Positions 36,542-45,224 of a DNA stretch of 59,160 bases are shown in pieces (within the stretch, counting starts at the first letter, position 1; each line of letters opens with the position of its first letter). Under the pieces are notes generated by a model that was given only the letters and a program-made list of their open reading frames with translations, searched no databases and was not told the DNA's origin. The stretch spans positions 1-59,160 of the forward strand of contig DVJB01000047.1 of NCBI GenBank assembly GCA_018710845.1. The letters are read 5' to 3'. Source of the stretch: Candidatus Onthomonas avicola. Its GTDB lineage: Bacteria > Bacillota > Clostridia > Oscillospirales > Oscillospiraceae. A program made the translations under genes and the position numbers.

Positions 36542-38266
36542 ATGGACCAGCCAACGCATGTGATTGAGATCGAGCATCTGACCTATACCTATCCGGGATG
36601 TGACACGCCGACGCTGCGCGATGTCACACTGTCGGTGGAGCGAGGGGATTTCCTGGCCATTGTGGGCAACAACGGCTGCGGGAAGTCCACGCTCTGCAAG
36701 GCGCTCAACGGCCTGATCCCGCAGTTCATCACCGGCCGGTATGAGGGAAAGGTGACCGCCTGCGGCCTGGACGCCGCCGCGACGGACGTGGGCGTGATGG
36801 CCAGTCACGTGGGCTACGTCTATCAGGACTTTGAAAATCAGATCATTCGTCCCACCGTGCTCGACGACGCGTCCTACGCCTGCCTGAACTACGCGATGCC
36901 GGACTACCTGGAGCGCGGCCGCGAGGCCCTGCGCCAGTGCGGCCTGGTGGGCAGGGAGGGTGACTATATCTGGCAGCTCTCCGGCGGGCAGACCCACCTG
37001 CTGGCGCTGGCGGGAGTCCTGTCCATGCAGCCGGAGGTCATCATCCTGGACGAGCCCATCGCCCAGCTCGACCCGATGCACGCCGACCGCATCTACGCCG
37101 TGCTGCGCGAACTCAACGAGGTCTACGGCAAAACCATCATCGTCATCGAGCACCACACGGAGTACATCGCCGACTTCTGTAAGCATGTCCTGCTCATGCG
37201 CGACGGGCAGGCGGCCTGGAAGCTCCCGACCGCCGAGGCCCTGCAGCGGGTAGACGAGCTGCAGAGCTGCAACATCTTCCCGCCGCAGGTGACCATCGCT
37301 GCCCACCGGTTGCGCCGGGCGGGGGAGTACCCCTCCGGCACACCGCTGCCGGTCACGGTGGAGGAGGGCGCGCGTGTCTTCCGGCCCCGCCCGGAGGCCG
37401 CGCCCCGCCCGGTCCGGGCCCATCACTGTGAGCAGGAGGTGGCGGCGGCTTTCCGGGACGTCTCCGTCTCCTACCGCAGCGTGAAGGGCGCGCCCCGCAC
37501 TGTCTTTGACGGGCTGAATCTGGAGATTCACCGCGGGGACAAGGTTGCCCTGATCGGCTCCAACGGCGCGGGCAAGTCCACCCTGATGAAGTTGATGGTC
37601 GGCCTGCTCAAGCCCTCCGCCGGCGACGTGCAGCTCGGCGGGGAGAGCATCCGCGACCTCAAGCCGGAGACGCTCAGCCGTCGAATCTCTATGGTCTACC
37701 AGAACCCGGAGGATATGTTTATCCGCGACTCCATCGGCGCCGACATCGCCTTTGCCATGCAGGCGCGCAAGCTCGCCGGGAGCGCGGCGCGCACCGATGA
37801 GCTGCTCGCGCGCTTCCGTCTGACGGAGCTGCGGGAGCGGGACGGGCGCCTGCTCTCCGGCGGGCAGATGCGCCGCGCGAGCCTTGCCATCGGCATCGCG
37901 CTCAACCCCGCCGTCCTCCTGCTCGACGAGCCGACGGCCAACCTTGACATCGCCACGCGCAAGGAGATCATGCGCACGCTCGAGGACCTGAAGGAGGTCA
38001 CCGAGACGGTGATCATTGCCACGCACGACATGCAGCTCGTCTGCGAGTGGGCCGAGCGGATCGTCGTCCTCTGCGGCGGCCGCGTGGTGGCCGACGGCAG
38101 CCGGGACGAGGTGTTCGGCAACCGCGACGTGCTTGAGCAGGTGGGCATCCGCCCGCCGGAGATCTTCACCATGGGACAGACCCTCTGCCCTGGGGAGATC
38201 TGCTATACGATTGACGATTTTCTCGCGCGCTTTACAGGGAGGCAGAGTGCAGATGCGAATGCTTGA
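36542..38266 (+). CDS. ECF transporter double ATPase (fused A1-A2)
   Basis: 574 residues, two ABC domains in one chain. Domain 1: GNNGCGKST (42-50), QLSGGQTHLLALAGVL, VIILDEPIAQLDPMHADR. Domain 2: GSNGAGKST (from about 339), LLSGGQMRRASLAIG, AVLLLDEPTANLDIATR. A linker of about 60 residues (P/R-rich) joins them. Fusion replaces the usual EcfA1/EcfA2 pair, as in YkoD. It powers the S/T membrane module. Overlaps the T-component gene by 14 nt. Confidence 0.95.
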   Translation: MDQPTHVIEIEHLTYTYPGCDTPTLRDVTLSVERGDFLAIVGNNGCGKSTLCKALNGLIPQFITGRYEGKVTACGLDAAATDVGVMASHVGYVYQDFENQIIRPTVLDDASYACLNYAMPDYLERGREALRQCGLVGREGDYIWQLSGGQTHLLALAGVLSMQPEVIILDEPIAQLDPMHADRIYAVLRELNEVYGKTIIVIEHHTEYIADFCKHVLLMRDGQAAWKLPTAEALQRVDELQSCNIFPPQVTIAAHRLRRAGEYPSGTPLPVTVEEGARVFRPRPEAAPRPVRAHHCEQEVAAAFRDVSVSYRSVKGAPRTVFDGLNLEIHRGDKVALIGSNGAGKSTLMKLMVGLLKPSAGDVQLGGESIRDLKPETLSRRISMVYQNPEDMFIRDSIGADIAFAMQARKLAGSAARTDELLARFRLTELRERDGRLLSGGQMRRASLAIGIALNPAVLLLDEPTANLDIATRKEIMRTLEDLKEVTETVIIATHDMQLVCEWAERIVVLCGGRVVADGSRDEVFGNRDVLEQVGIRPPEIFTMGQTLCPGEICYTIDDFLARFTGRQSADANA

Positions 38267-39086
38267 CAAACTGTCGGAAAATATCCTCGACAAGCTCTCC
38301 ATTGATTTCCTGCGCAACCAGGTGTTGAAAAACGCCTACGGCAACGACGACACCGTCATCGCCGCCCTGGACGCGCGGATGCTGCTGGTGTGGTACCTCT
38401 TTTTCGGACTGGTGCCCTGGTTTGTGAACGATATCCCGTTTTTGATCGGCTGTTTCCTGCTGGTGGCGGTGACCACCATGCTGGCCCGTGTGGCCGGGCT
38501 GGTGCTCTTCCTCTTCGGCGTGGGCGTGTTTGCCCAGACGGGCTATCTGCTCCTGGTCACCCTGCTCTTTGGCGGGGACGCCTCCGCCATCGCGCCGCTG
38601 CTGGTGCTCACGCTCAAGGTGGCCACCGTCTCGCTGGCTTCCATCACCATCTTCTCCGGCCTGGACCCGGATAAGCTGGCCAACGGCCTGATGTGGTACG
38701 GCTGCCCGGAGCGGCTGTCCTTCTCCATCTCCTATGCCTATCGAATGCTGCCGATGCTGATGGAGGAGTTCCAGAATGTGCTGCTGTCCTACCGCCTGCG
38801 CGGCAACGCCCCGGCGCACGACACGCTCTCCGGCAAGATCCGCTACCTGATCTATCAGGTCAAGGTGATTATGCACGCGTTTTATCCCCTGATGCTCAAC
38901 ACCGCCAAGCGCTCGCGCACGACGGTAGAGGTGCTGGAGATCAAGGGCTACCGCTACGCCGCGGTGAACCAAGAGGTTAAAAAGATGAAGCTGGCCTCCA
39001 TGAAGGTGACCAACAACGACCTGCTGTTTCTCTCCGTCTCCTTCCTGTGGGTTGCGGTCACCGTGCTCATCTCGACGCTGATCTGA
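38253..39086 (+). CDS. ECF transporter T component (EcfT)
   Basis: 277-residue membrane protein with 4-6 helices and a long cytosolic coupling region. EEFQNVLLSYRLRGNAP carries the A-R-G-like coupling motif and a second one lies in TTVEVLEIKGYRY. Transmits ATPase motion to the S component. ATG at 38253 chosen after GGGAGG; GTG at 38247 is an alternative. Overlaps the ATPase stop. Confidence 0.9.
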   Translation: MRMLDKLSENILDKLSIDFLRNQVLKNAYGNDDTVIAALDARMLLVWYLFFGLVPWFVNDIPFLIGCFLLVAVTTMLARVAGLVLFLFGVGVFAQTGYLLLVTLLFGGDASAIAPLLVLTLKVATVSLASITIFSGLDPDKLANGLMWYGCPERLSFSISYAYRMLPMLMEEFQNVLLSYRLRGNAPAHDTLSGKIRYLIYQVKVIMHAFYPLMLNTAKRSRTTVEVLEIKGYRYAAVNQEVKKMKLASMKVTNNDLLFLSVSFLWVAVTVLISTLI

Positions 39087-39109
39087 GTGAATGGAAAGGA
39101 TAGGAAATC

Positions 39110-39946
39110 ATGTATCTCGACTTTCACACCCACGGGAAACTGGCAAAGTACCTGCTCTTTTCCACCGAGTACACCGACTGGCTGCTGGGCGAGGCGAAAA
39201 ACGCGGGCCTAGACGCCATCTGTCTGACGGAGCACTTCAACACCCAGCAGTTTGACACGCTCTACGGCTATATCGCCGCGCGAGGGACACCGGAGGGGGA
39301 CAGCTTTGTCATTGACGGGCTGCGCGTCTTTCCCGGTATGGAGACGGATATCGCCGAGGGGGGCCATGTTCTATGCCTCGGCCCGATGGAGGCCATCCGG
39401 GAGCTCAACCGCCGCCTGGAGCCGCACAAGGCCAAGGGACGCTTCCTCCCCTTTGCCCAGCTCGCCGCCCTCTTTGACGAGTACCCTGTGCTGGTGGGCG
39501 CGGGGCACCCCTACCGCGATGGCGGTCACATCCCGGAGCTGCCGCCTGAGCTGCTCGCGCGTTTTGACTTTCTGGACCTCAACGGAAAGGACGTCGCGGA
39601 GGACCGCGCGCGCACTGAGGAGCTGACCTACGGCCTGGGCCGCGCGCTGGGAAAGCCGGTCGTCGCCGGCAGCGACACCCATCAGGCGGTGCAGTACGGC
39701 TGCATCCGCACCCGCTTCGCGCGGGAGGACATCACCAGCCTGGACCAGCTGGCCACGGAGATGCGCGCCGGGCGCTATGAGATCTGCGTCCATCCGGAGG
39801 CGGCCTTCCGTGTGAAGACGGCAGGTCTGCTCAAGCGCTCACTCAAGGAGATCCACGCCCTCGGCGGGGACTATGTCTCCGTCCTGCTCGGCCAGGGCGG
39901 GGAATCGCCCGCCGTGCTGGCGGCCAAGCGTCGGCTGGCGGGCTGA
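39110..39946 (+). CDS. PHP-domain metal-dependent phosphoesterase
   Basis: 278 residues, cytosolic. PHP motifs in order: DFHTHGK (4-10), CLTEHFN (about 38-44), FPGMETDI, GAGHPYRDGG (about 130) and GSDTHQ (about 190), which together supply the metal ligands of this phosphatase/nuclease fold. Substrate unknown. It lies 23 nt after the ECF T gene, apparently in one operon, which suggests it processes the imported compound or its phosphorylated product. Confidence 0.88.
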   Translation: MYLDFHTHGKLAKYLLFSTEYTDWLLGEAKNAGLDAICLTEHFNTQQFDTLYGYIAARGTPEGDSFVIDGLRVFPGMETDIAEGGHVLCLGPMEAIRELNRRLEPHKAKGRFLPFAQLAALFDEYPVLVGAGHPYRDGGHIPELPPELLARFDFLDLNGKDVAEDRARTEELTYGLGRALGKPVVAGSDTHQAVQYGCIRTRFAREDITSLDQLATEMRAGRYEICVHPEAAFRVKTAGLLKRSLKEIHALGGDYVSVLLGQGGESPAVLAAKRRLAG

Positions 39947-39957
39947 ACATTGCCGGA

Positions 39958-39986
39958 TTGCCGAATGCTTCCGGCCGTGGTACAAT
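39958..39986 (+). promoter_or_regulatory. Promoter of the rpiR gene
   Basis: TTGCCG (39958-39963), 17 bases, TACAAT (39981-39986); the regulator can be made independently of the ECF operon. Confidence 0.8.
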
Positions 39987-40042
39987 AGATTCCGTTACCC
40001 CCTGCCGGGCGTCCCGTCCCGGCGCGGACGGAGGAGCTCATC

Positions 40043-40873
40043 ATGTGCCTTTCCTTTCCCCAGATGCCGGAAAAGTTGACGGCGACGGAAAAAACCATAC
40101 TGGAGTATATCGCCGGCCACCGGAACGACTTTCTCTTTCTGACGATCGGCCAGCTCGCCGGGATACTGGACGTGTCCGAGGCGACCGTCTCCCGCTTTGC
40201 CCGCCATGTCGGGTGCAGCGACTTCAAGCACCTGAAAAAGGTGGTCATGGATCAGACCGCCCAGGAGGGGCCGGCCCGCAAGGTGGCCAACACGCTTGCG
40301 GCCGGGGACGGGGCGTTGCTGGAGCACTGGATGGAGCGCCAGCGCGACTGCCTGGAGCGGACACAGGAGCTGCTGGAACAGGAGGCGTTTGACCGCGCGG
40401 TGCAGGCTGTCTGCACGGCGCGGCGCGTCTTTGTCTACGGCAAGAACGCCTCGCGCTCCATGGCGCAGCTGCTGACCTTCCGCCTGCGCCGGATCGGCAT
40501 CGACGTGCGGGAGATGGCCTCCGGCGGCACCGAGCTGCTCGAGAGCCTCGCCACTGTGGGGGCGGAGGATCTGGTCATCTTCTTCGGCTTTTCCAAGGTC
40601 TCGGCGGAGGGACGGGTGATTCTGGACTGCCGCCGCCGGGCAGGATACACCACGCTGCTCTTTACCGGGCAGTTTTACCACGAGCGCGCGCAGCAGGCGG
40701 ACATCAGCCTGTATGTCTACCGCGGGGAGGAGGGCGAGTTCCACTCCATGTGCGCCGCCGCGGCGGTGATTGACGCGCTGGTGCTTGCCGTCTCGTCCGA
40801 GCTGGGCGCGGCGGCGGTCGCCTCACTCGACGCGGTCCGCGCGCTCAAGGAGACGTACGGCCCGCAGCTCTGA
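40043..40873 (+). CDS. RpiR/MurR-family regulator with SIS domain
   Basis: 276 residues. N-terminal helix-turn-helix (about 1-80: LTIGQLAGILDVSEATVSRFARHVGCSDF) and C-terminal SIS sugar-phosphate-binding domain (about 115-250: RVFVYGKNASRSMAQLLTFRLRRIGIDV, VIFFGFSKVSAEGRVILDC). The usual SIS GxS run is partly altered. It suggests that the ECF/PHP cluster deals with a sugar-phosphate-like or nucleoside-derived compound, but that is inference. Last gene before tRNA-Leu. Confidence 0.9.
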   Translation: MCLSFPQMPEKLTATEKTILEYIAGHRNDFLFLTIGQLAGILDVSEATVSRFARHVGCSDFKHLKKVVMDQTAQEGPARKVANTLAAGDGALLEHWMERQRDCLERTQELLEQEAFDRAVQAVCTARRVFVYGKNASRSMAQLLTFRLRRIGIDVREMASGGTELLESLATVGAEDLVIFFGFSKVSAEGRVILDCRRRAGYTTLLFTGQFYHERAQQADISLYVYRGEEGEFHSMCAAAAVIDALVLAVSSELGAAAVASLDAVRALKETYGPQL

Positions 40874-40895
40874 GCATATCACGAAGAAAAAGCAC

Positions 40896-40980
40896 GCCGC
40901 ATCTGTTCCGAAGGCAGAACAGATGCGGCGATTTGCGCGGACAAGAAAAATGAAAAACCGCAGCAGATGCTGCGGTTTTT
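40896..40980. terminator. Two terminator hairpins between rpiR and tRNA-Leu
   Basis: A 13-bp perfect stem at 40896-40908/40917-40929 with a T-rich tail on the minus strand. A second symmetrical hairpin, CCGCAGCA/TGCTGCGG (40958-40975), is flanked by AAAAA and TTTTT and can act in both directions. Confidence 0.9.
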
Positions 40981-40984
40981 CCGA

Positions 40985-41069
40985 TGCACGAGGCGGGAGT
41001 CGAACCCGCACGCCCACAACGAGCACTGGCACCTGAAGCCAGCGAGTCTACCAATTCCACCACTCGTGC
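40985..41069 (-). tRNA. tRNA-Leu (anticodon CAG)
   Basis: 85-nt class II tRNA on the minus strand. Acceptor GCACGAG/CTCGTGC, discriminator A, anticodon stem CTGGC/GCCAG with loop TTCAGGT (CAG), long variable arm of about 15 nt, T arm GCGGG-TTCGACT-CCCGC. CCA not encoded. Reads CUG, the favoured Leu codon of this GC-rich DNA. Confidence 0.97.
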
Positions 41070-41095
41070 GTGTCTTGGTGTCGAACGCAAGACAT

Positions 41096-41124
41096 AATAT
41101 AGCACCGTCCCGAAGAAATGTCAA
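41096..41124 (-). promoter_or_regulatory. tRNA-Leu promoter
   Basis: Minus strand TTGACA (41119-41124), 17 bases, TATATT (41096-41101). Confidence 0.92.
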
Positions 41125-41167
41125 GCCCTGTTTTTGCATTTTATCTGTTTTCTTTTCTGCGACGAGA

Positions 41168-41278
41168 CTGCCCCCGGCCGTGGTCCTGACACGGCCGGGG
41201 GCAGCTGAGAGAAGAGAGAGAAAAGAGAGGGAGGTGTTTTGATCTTATGATCTGTCGTTCCTGACATCTCCTATTATA
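41168..41278 (-). other. Possible small RNA or decayed type I toxin-antitoxin unit
   Basis: Between tRNA-Leu and the DUF6106-like gene. A 15-bp perfect hairpin (41168-41182/41190-41204) and a consensus -10 TATAAT on the minus strand (41273-41278) would give a short RNA of about 100 nt ending at the hairpin. On the plus strand, GGGAGGTG at 41229-41236 precedes a six-codon reading frame from ATG 41247. This is the layout of small holin-like toxin genes with an antisense RNA, but no toxin peptide remains. The region 41070-41350 is otherwise empty. Confidence 0.3.
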
Positions 41279-41350
41279 CCCAGCCGCGCGCCGGGATGTT
41301 GAAGAAATCAAGAATCTTCCGTGAACGGACTGTAAACAGTGCGCCTCTCC

Positions 41351-41893
41351 TCACGGCTCCTCTGCCTGCGCGCGCAGGCGGGCGGGGATGTGCACGCGCT
41401 CGGGGGCCACGCGCCACATGTTGCGCAGCATCTCCTCGCTGGGCTGGAGCAGCACGCGGCGCAGCTCGCCGTCGCGCACGTACATGACATAGACCTCCGC
41501 GCCGTCCGCCGCACGGGCGGTCAGGTCGCGGGTCGGCATCTGGCGTCCCTGATAGTCGTCGAGCGACGCATCCCCCTGCGGGGCGAGCGCCTCCACCTGG
41601 TCCATCTGATAGGTGGCCAGCGGCTTGCGCTTTTCCGCCCCGTAGATGCACTCGATGTCCAGCTGACGTCCCCAGAACTGGTACTCGTACTCCACCTGGG
41701 ACCGGCGGCGGTTGAAGTACCACAGCACGAGGACCGCGGCCGTCAGCAGCAGGAACAGCCAGCCGCCGAAGAGCAGGAAGAGCAGCAGGCAGAGCACCGC
41801 GGCCCCCAGACAGACGCCGGTGAGCAGGCGCGCGGTTCCGTCCGGCGCGGGGCGGATCAGCGTTTCGCAGTAGTTGTTGCTCTCGTTGACCAT
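41351..41893 (-). CDS. Membrane protein, DUF6106-like
   Basis: 180 residues. Short N-terminus with MVNESNNYCETLI, two adjacent membrane helices (about 22-60), and a cytosolic domain with a beta-rich PH-like pattern (YEYQFWGRQLDIECIYGAEKRKPLATYQMDQVEALAP), typical of proteins annotated DUF6106 in Clostridia. Function unknown. Own promoter; the DUF assignment is from memory of the N-terminal pattern. Confidence 0.75.
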   Translation of the reverse strand: MVNESNNYCETLIRPAPDGTARLLTGVCLGAAVLCLLLFLLFGGWLFLLLTAAVLVLWYFNRRRSQVEYEYQFWGRQLDIECIYGAEKRKPLATYQMDQVEALAPQGDASLDDYQGRQMPTRDLTARAADGAEVYVMYVRDGELRRVLLQPSEEMLRNMWRVAPERVHIPARLRAQAEEP

Positions 41894-41923
41894 GGCGGAT
41901 TCCTCCCGGAAAATATTTTCTCC

Positions 41924-41952
41924 AGTTTACCCCTTTTTCGGCCGGATGGCAA
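41924..41952 (-). promoter_or_regulatory. Promoter of the DUF6106-like gene
   Basis: Minus strand TTGCCA (41947-41952), 17 bases, TAAACT (41924-41929). Confidence 0.82.
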
Positions 41953-42001
41953 GAGGCCGGCAGAACCTTTTCCGCCGCACCTGAACGTCGGTCCGGGCTG
42001 C

Positions 42002-42030
42002 TTGCCCCGGGCGGCGGGATATAGTACAAT
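42002..42030 (+). promoter_or_regulatory. Promoter of the ABC-2 exporter operon
   Basis: TTGCCC (42002-42007), 17 bases, TACAAT (42025-42030), about 25 nt before the ribosome site. Confidence 0.82.
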
Positions 42031-42061
42031 GGGACGAAGGAAGACGGGAGGGGGCATCGCA

Positions 42062-42757
42062 ATGCTGGAGGCGGTCGGACTGACAAAACGATATGGCGGG
42101 CGGGTGGCACTTGCCCCGGTCAGCCTGCGGCTGGAGCCGGGGACCTGCCTCGGCCTGGCGGGGGCAAACGGGTCGGGGAAGAGCACGCTGCTGGCCCTGC
42201 TGGCGCAGACGCTGCGCCCGGACGGGGGAGACATCCGATTTCAGGGACGCAGCGTGCGCGGCGACCGGGCGTTTTTGCGCGCGCACGTGGGATATGTGCC
42301 GCAACGGACCGCGCTGCTGGGCGAGCTGACCGTGCGCGAGCAGCTCGACCTCTGGGGCAGGAGCTGCGGCCTGCGCCGCCGGGCGCTCCCGGAGGAGCTG
42401 CAGGAGCTGCTGGGCCTGGAGGAGCTCCTCGGCCAGCGGGCCGGACGGCTCTCCGGCGGGATGCAGAAGCGGGTGAGCATCGCCATGGCCCTGATGACCG
42501 GGCCAGAGTACCTGCTGATGGATGAGGCGTTTGCCGCGCTGGACGCGCGCTATCGCTCCAGGCTCGCTGTCTGGCTGCGCGGGTATCTGGCCGGGGGCGG
42601 TGCGGTGCTCTGGTGCAGCCATGAGCCGTCAGAGCTGACCGACCTGTGCGATCAGGCGATGGTGCTCGACCGGGGCGAGGTGGCCTGCCGCGCGCCGGCG
42701 GCGGAGGCCCTTGCCTGGCTGGAGACGGAGGGCCGTATGCCGGCGGGGGCGCGATGA
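42062..42757 (+). CDS. ABC exporter ATP-binding protein
   Basis: 231 residues. Walker A GANGSGKST (about 35-43), signature RLSGGMQKRVSIAMAL, Walker B with LLMDEAFAALD instead of LLDEPT, and switch CSHEPSEL. The frame extends upstream, but ATG 42062 follows GGGAGGGGG and gives the correct N-terminus (LEAVGLTKRYGG). ATGA overlap with the first permease. CcmA/NatA-type exporter ATPase; substrate unknown. Confidence 0.92.
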   Translation: MLEAVGLTKRYGGRVALAPVSLRLEPGTCLGLAGANGSGKSTLLALLAQTLRPDGGDIRFQGRSVRGDRAFLRAHVGYVPQRTALLGELTVREQLDLWGRSCGLRRRALPEELQELLGLEELLGQRAGRLSGGMQKRVSIAMALMTGPEYLLMDEAFAALDARYRSRLAVWLRGYLAGGGAVLWCSHEPSELTDLCDQAMVLDRGEVACRAPAAEALAWLETEGRMPAGAR

Positions 42758-43959
42758 GCGGGGTTGGCTCTGGCTTCCGGCTGGCCCTCTGCCGCCTGCG
42801 GGGCCAGGCGGCGCTGCTGGCGCTGTTGCTGGTCCTGGCGCTGCTACTGCCGGTCGGCGCGGGGGCGCTGCTGGCGTCCGCCCTCTCGCCGGAGGGCGGC
42901 TTTGCCGGTCTGACGGTCGCCCTTGCGGACGAGGGCGCGGGAGAGGACGGCGCGACTCGCCGCCTGACGGCCGCCCTGATCAGCTTCTCCGGGACGGAGG
43001 GATACTGTCAGTGGGTGGCGATGGAGCCGGACGAGGCACGCGCGGCGCTGGAGGCAGGGGAGGTCACCGCTGTCCTGCTGCTGCCGGAGGGCTTCCTGGA
43101 CAGCGTGCTGTCGGGGGAGAATCTCCCAGTCACGCTGCTGACCAGCCGCGCCCGCCCGCTGGAGTCCTGGCTGGTGCAATGGCTGGGCCAGAGCGTATCG
43201 CGGATGCTCGCGGCCGCGCAGGCCGGCATCTACACCGTCTCTGAGCGCTATTATGCCGCAGGTGTGACCGAACCGGGGGAGGAGGAGATGCTGCTGCAGG
43301 TCAATCTGGCCTATCTCGGCTGGGTCTCCGGGCGGGAGGAGCTGTACGACAGCGTGACCGTCTCCGCTACCGGCACCCTCTCCGTCACGCATCACTACGC
43401 CCTGTCGGTGCTGGCCTATCTGCCGCTGCTGGCCGCGCCGCTGCTCTATCCCGCCTTCGGCGGAGACGAGCTGGCCGCCTGGCACCGGCGGAGACGGGCG
43501 GTCGGCCTCTCGCCGGTCTCGGGCGCACTTGGCGCGGTGGCCGCCTCCGCCGCGCTGCTGCTGCCGCTCGTCTGGCTGCCGCTGGCGGCCCTCGGCGGGG
43601 GGCTGGATGGACTGTTGCCCGCCGCGTTCACCGCCTGGACCGCGGCGGCCTACTGCGGCCTGTGCGCCGTGCTCGCGCGCTCGGCCGGGGCGGCGGGGCT
43701 GATGGCCTTTTTGCCGGCGACCCTGGCCCTCGTGCTCGCCGGGGGCGTGCTGCCGCCGGCGCTGCTGCCGCGCGGGCTGCAGGAGATGGTGTCTCTTTGT
43801 CCTCTCACCTGGGCGCGGGAGACGCTCGCCGCCGCGCTGGATTATCCGGTCCCCTGGCCCCGTACGCTTGCGCTCGCCGCGCTGGCGGCGCTGCTGACGG
43901 CTGTCACGGCGCTCTGCTTCCGGATGCGAGTGGACCGCGGAGAGGGGGCGGCGGCATGA
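42754..43959 (+). CDS. ABC-2 type exporter permease, first subunit
   Basis: 401 residues. One N-terminal membrane helix (about 18-40), a ~180-residue extracytoplasmic domain (VALADEGAGEDGATRRL ... GEVTAVLLLPEGFLDSVL), then five or six C-terminal helices: the ABC2_membrane_3 plan, as in YhgE/NatB relatives. Very Leu/Ala-rich. Works with the next gene as a heterodimer. Codon use normal for the genome. Confidence 0.85.
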   Translation: MSGVGSGFRLALCRLRGQAALLALLLVLALLLPVGAGALLASALSPEGGFAGLTVALADEGAGEDGATRRLTAALISFSGTEGYCQWVAMEPDEARAALEAGEVTAVLLLPEGFLDSVLSGENLPVTLLTSRARPLESWLVQWLGQSVSRMLAAAQAGIYTVSERYYAAGVTEPGEEEMLLQVNLAYLGWVSGREELYDSVTVSATGTLSVTHHYALSVLAYLPLLAAPLLYPAFGGDELAAWHRRRRAVGLSPVSGALGAVAASAALLLPLVWLPLAALGGGLDGLLPAAFTAWTAAAYCGLCAVLARSAGAAGLMAFLPATLALVLAGGVLPPALLPRGLQEMVSLCPLTWARETLAAALDYPVPWPRTLALAALAALLTAVTALCFRMRVDRGEGAAA

Positions 43960-45083
43960 GCGTCATTCTGGCGCAGGTTCAAATGGCGCTGCTCTCCCTC
44001 TGGCGGCGTCCGGGGTATCTGGTTGCCCTGCTGCTGTGCCCGCTCGTCCTTGCCCTCGGTCTGCTGCTGCCGCGCGAGGCGCGCGGGACGGAGATCCTGG
44101 TGGGCATCTCCCTCCCGGAGGACAGCCCCGCCGCCGCGGAGCTGTGGGAGCGCCTGGAGGAGGAGCGGGCCGGCGCGGTGACCTACCGCCGCGCCGCGCC
44201 GGAGGAGGTGCGCGCGCAGGTGGCTGCGGGGCACTGGGAGTGCGGCTTCCTGCTGGCGGAGGATTTTGAGGACCGCCTGGCCGAAGGCCGCTATGAAGAC
44301 CTGGTCACGCAGGTGGTCTCGCCGGCCAGCACCATGGCCCTGCCGCTGCGCGAGCCGGTCTCGGCGGCATTGCTGGAGCTGTGCTGGCAGGACATCGCGG
44401 GAGACTGCCTGGCGCGCATTGGCCTGGACCTGCCGCCGGTGGGGGCGCTGGAGGATATTATCCCGCCCGAGAACCGGGTGGCGGTCCGCGCCGAGACGGT
44501 GGGGGCGGACGCCGCGCCGCGGGATGCGGTGGAGAGTCTGCCATATGCCGATCTGCTCACTGGAGGCGTCGGGCTCTGGCTCCAGACCGCCGCCCTGTTG
44601 GCGGCGGGCCACCTGCGGCGCTGGCTGCGTGGGGACTGGGCGAGGCTGGCGCTGCCGCGCGTGGGACTGGGCGTCCTGCTGCTGCCGCGCGCGGCAGTGC
44701 TGGGCCTGGCGGCCTGGCTCGCCGGAGCGGCGGCACTCCTCCTCACGGGGGGAGACGGGCGGGCGCTGGCCTGCCTGGCGCTCTATCAGCTCTGCCTGAC
44801 GGCGGCTTCTGCGGCGCTGGCGCTTCTGCCCGGGGCGGAGCGGTTGATCGCCGTGCTGCTGCCGGTGACGCCGCTGGCCTGCGTCATCTGCTGCCCGGTG
44901 CTGCTGGACGCGGCGATGCTCGTGCCGGCGCTCTATCCGGTCTCCCGGGCGCTGCCGCTGACGCACTTTCTGCTCGCGGTACAGGGACAGATGGGCAGCG
45001 CGGCGATGCTGGCGGGGATGACGGCGCTCTGGGGCGCGGCGGCGTGGGCGCTGGGCAGGAGATTTGCACGCAGCGCGGCATAG
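43956..45083 (+). CDS. ABC-2 type exporter permease, second subunit
   Basis: 375 residues with the same plan as the previous gene: one N-terminal helix, an external domain (ILVGISLPEDSPAAAELWERLEEE; HWECGFLLAEDFEDRLAEGRYEDLV), then about six helices. Overlaps the first permease by 4 nt. The two are paralogues and probably pair around the ATPase dimer. Export of a drug, peptide or sodium is possible; nothing nearby fixes the substrate. Confidence 0.85.
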   Translation: MSVILAQVQMALLSLWRRPGYLVALLLCPLVLALGLLLPREARGTEILVGISLPEDSPAAAELWERLEEERAGAVTYRRAAPEEVRAQVAAGHWECGFLLAEDFEDRLAEGRYEDLVTQVVSPASTMALPLREPVSAALLELCWQDIAGDCLARIGLDLPPVGALEDIIPPENRVAVRAETVGADAAPRDAVESLPYADLLTGGVGLWLQTAALLAAGHLRRWLRGDWARLALPRVGLGVLLLPRAAVLGLAAWLAGAAALLLTGGDGRALACLALYQLCLTAASAALALLPGAERLIAVLLPVTPLACVICCPVLLDAAMLVPALYPVSRALPLTHFLLAVQGQMGSAAMLAGMTALWGAAAWALGRRFARSAA

Positions 45084-45153
45084 CGCCGTCCGAAGGCACA
45101 CCTGTAAAAAATTGGGAAGAAAAGCAAAGAAAACTCACTTTTTCTGCGTCTGA

Positions 45154-45195
45154 TTAACATATGTTAATGATTAAAACCGCTGGACAGGATATAAT
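45154..45195 (+). promoter_or_regulatory. Crp/Fnr-type operator (PrfA-box-like) and -10 of the regulator gene
   Basis: TTAACATATGTTAA (45154-45167) is a perfect 14-bp palindrome equal to the PrfA-box consensus TTAACANNTGTTAA. TATAAT follows at 45190-45195, 22 nt later, putting the dyad centre near -41.5 from the expected start. No separate -35 exists, so this is the layout of a class II activated promoter. It suggests that the downstream Crp/Fnr protein activates its own gene. Confidence 0.82.
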
Positions 45196-45224
45196 GATTC
45201 CATTCCAGCGGGAGGTGGGGTTCT

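Noticed and set aside
35597-38317. 906-codon minus-strand open frame opposite the ECF genes
   Set aside because: Mirror frame of the S-component and ATPase genes, H/Q/R/D-rich, without motifs or a ribosome site.
42062-45083. Calling the ABC-2 operon a bacteriocin or lantibiotic exporter
   Set aside because: No precursor peptide, modification enzyme or peptidase domain is present nearby.
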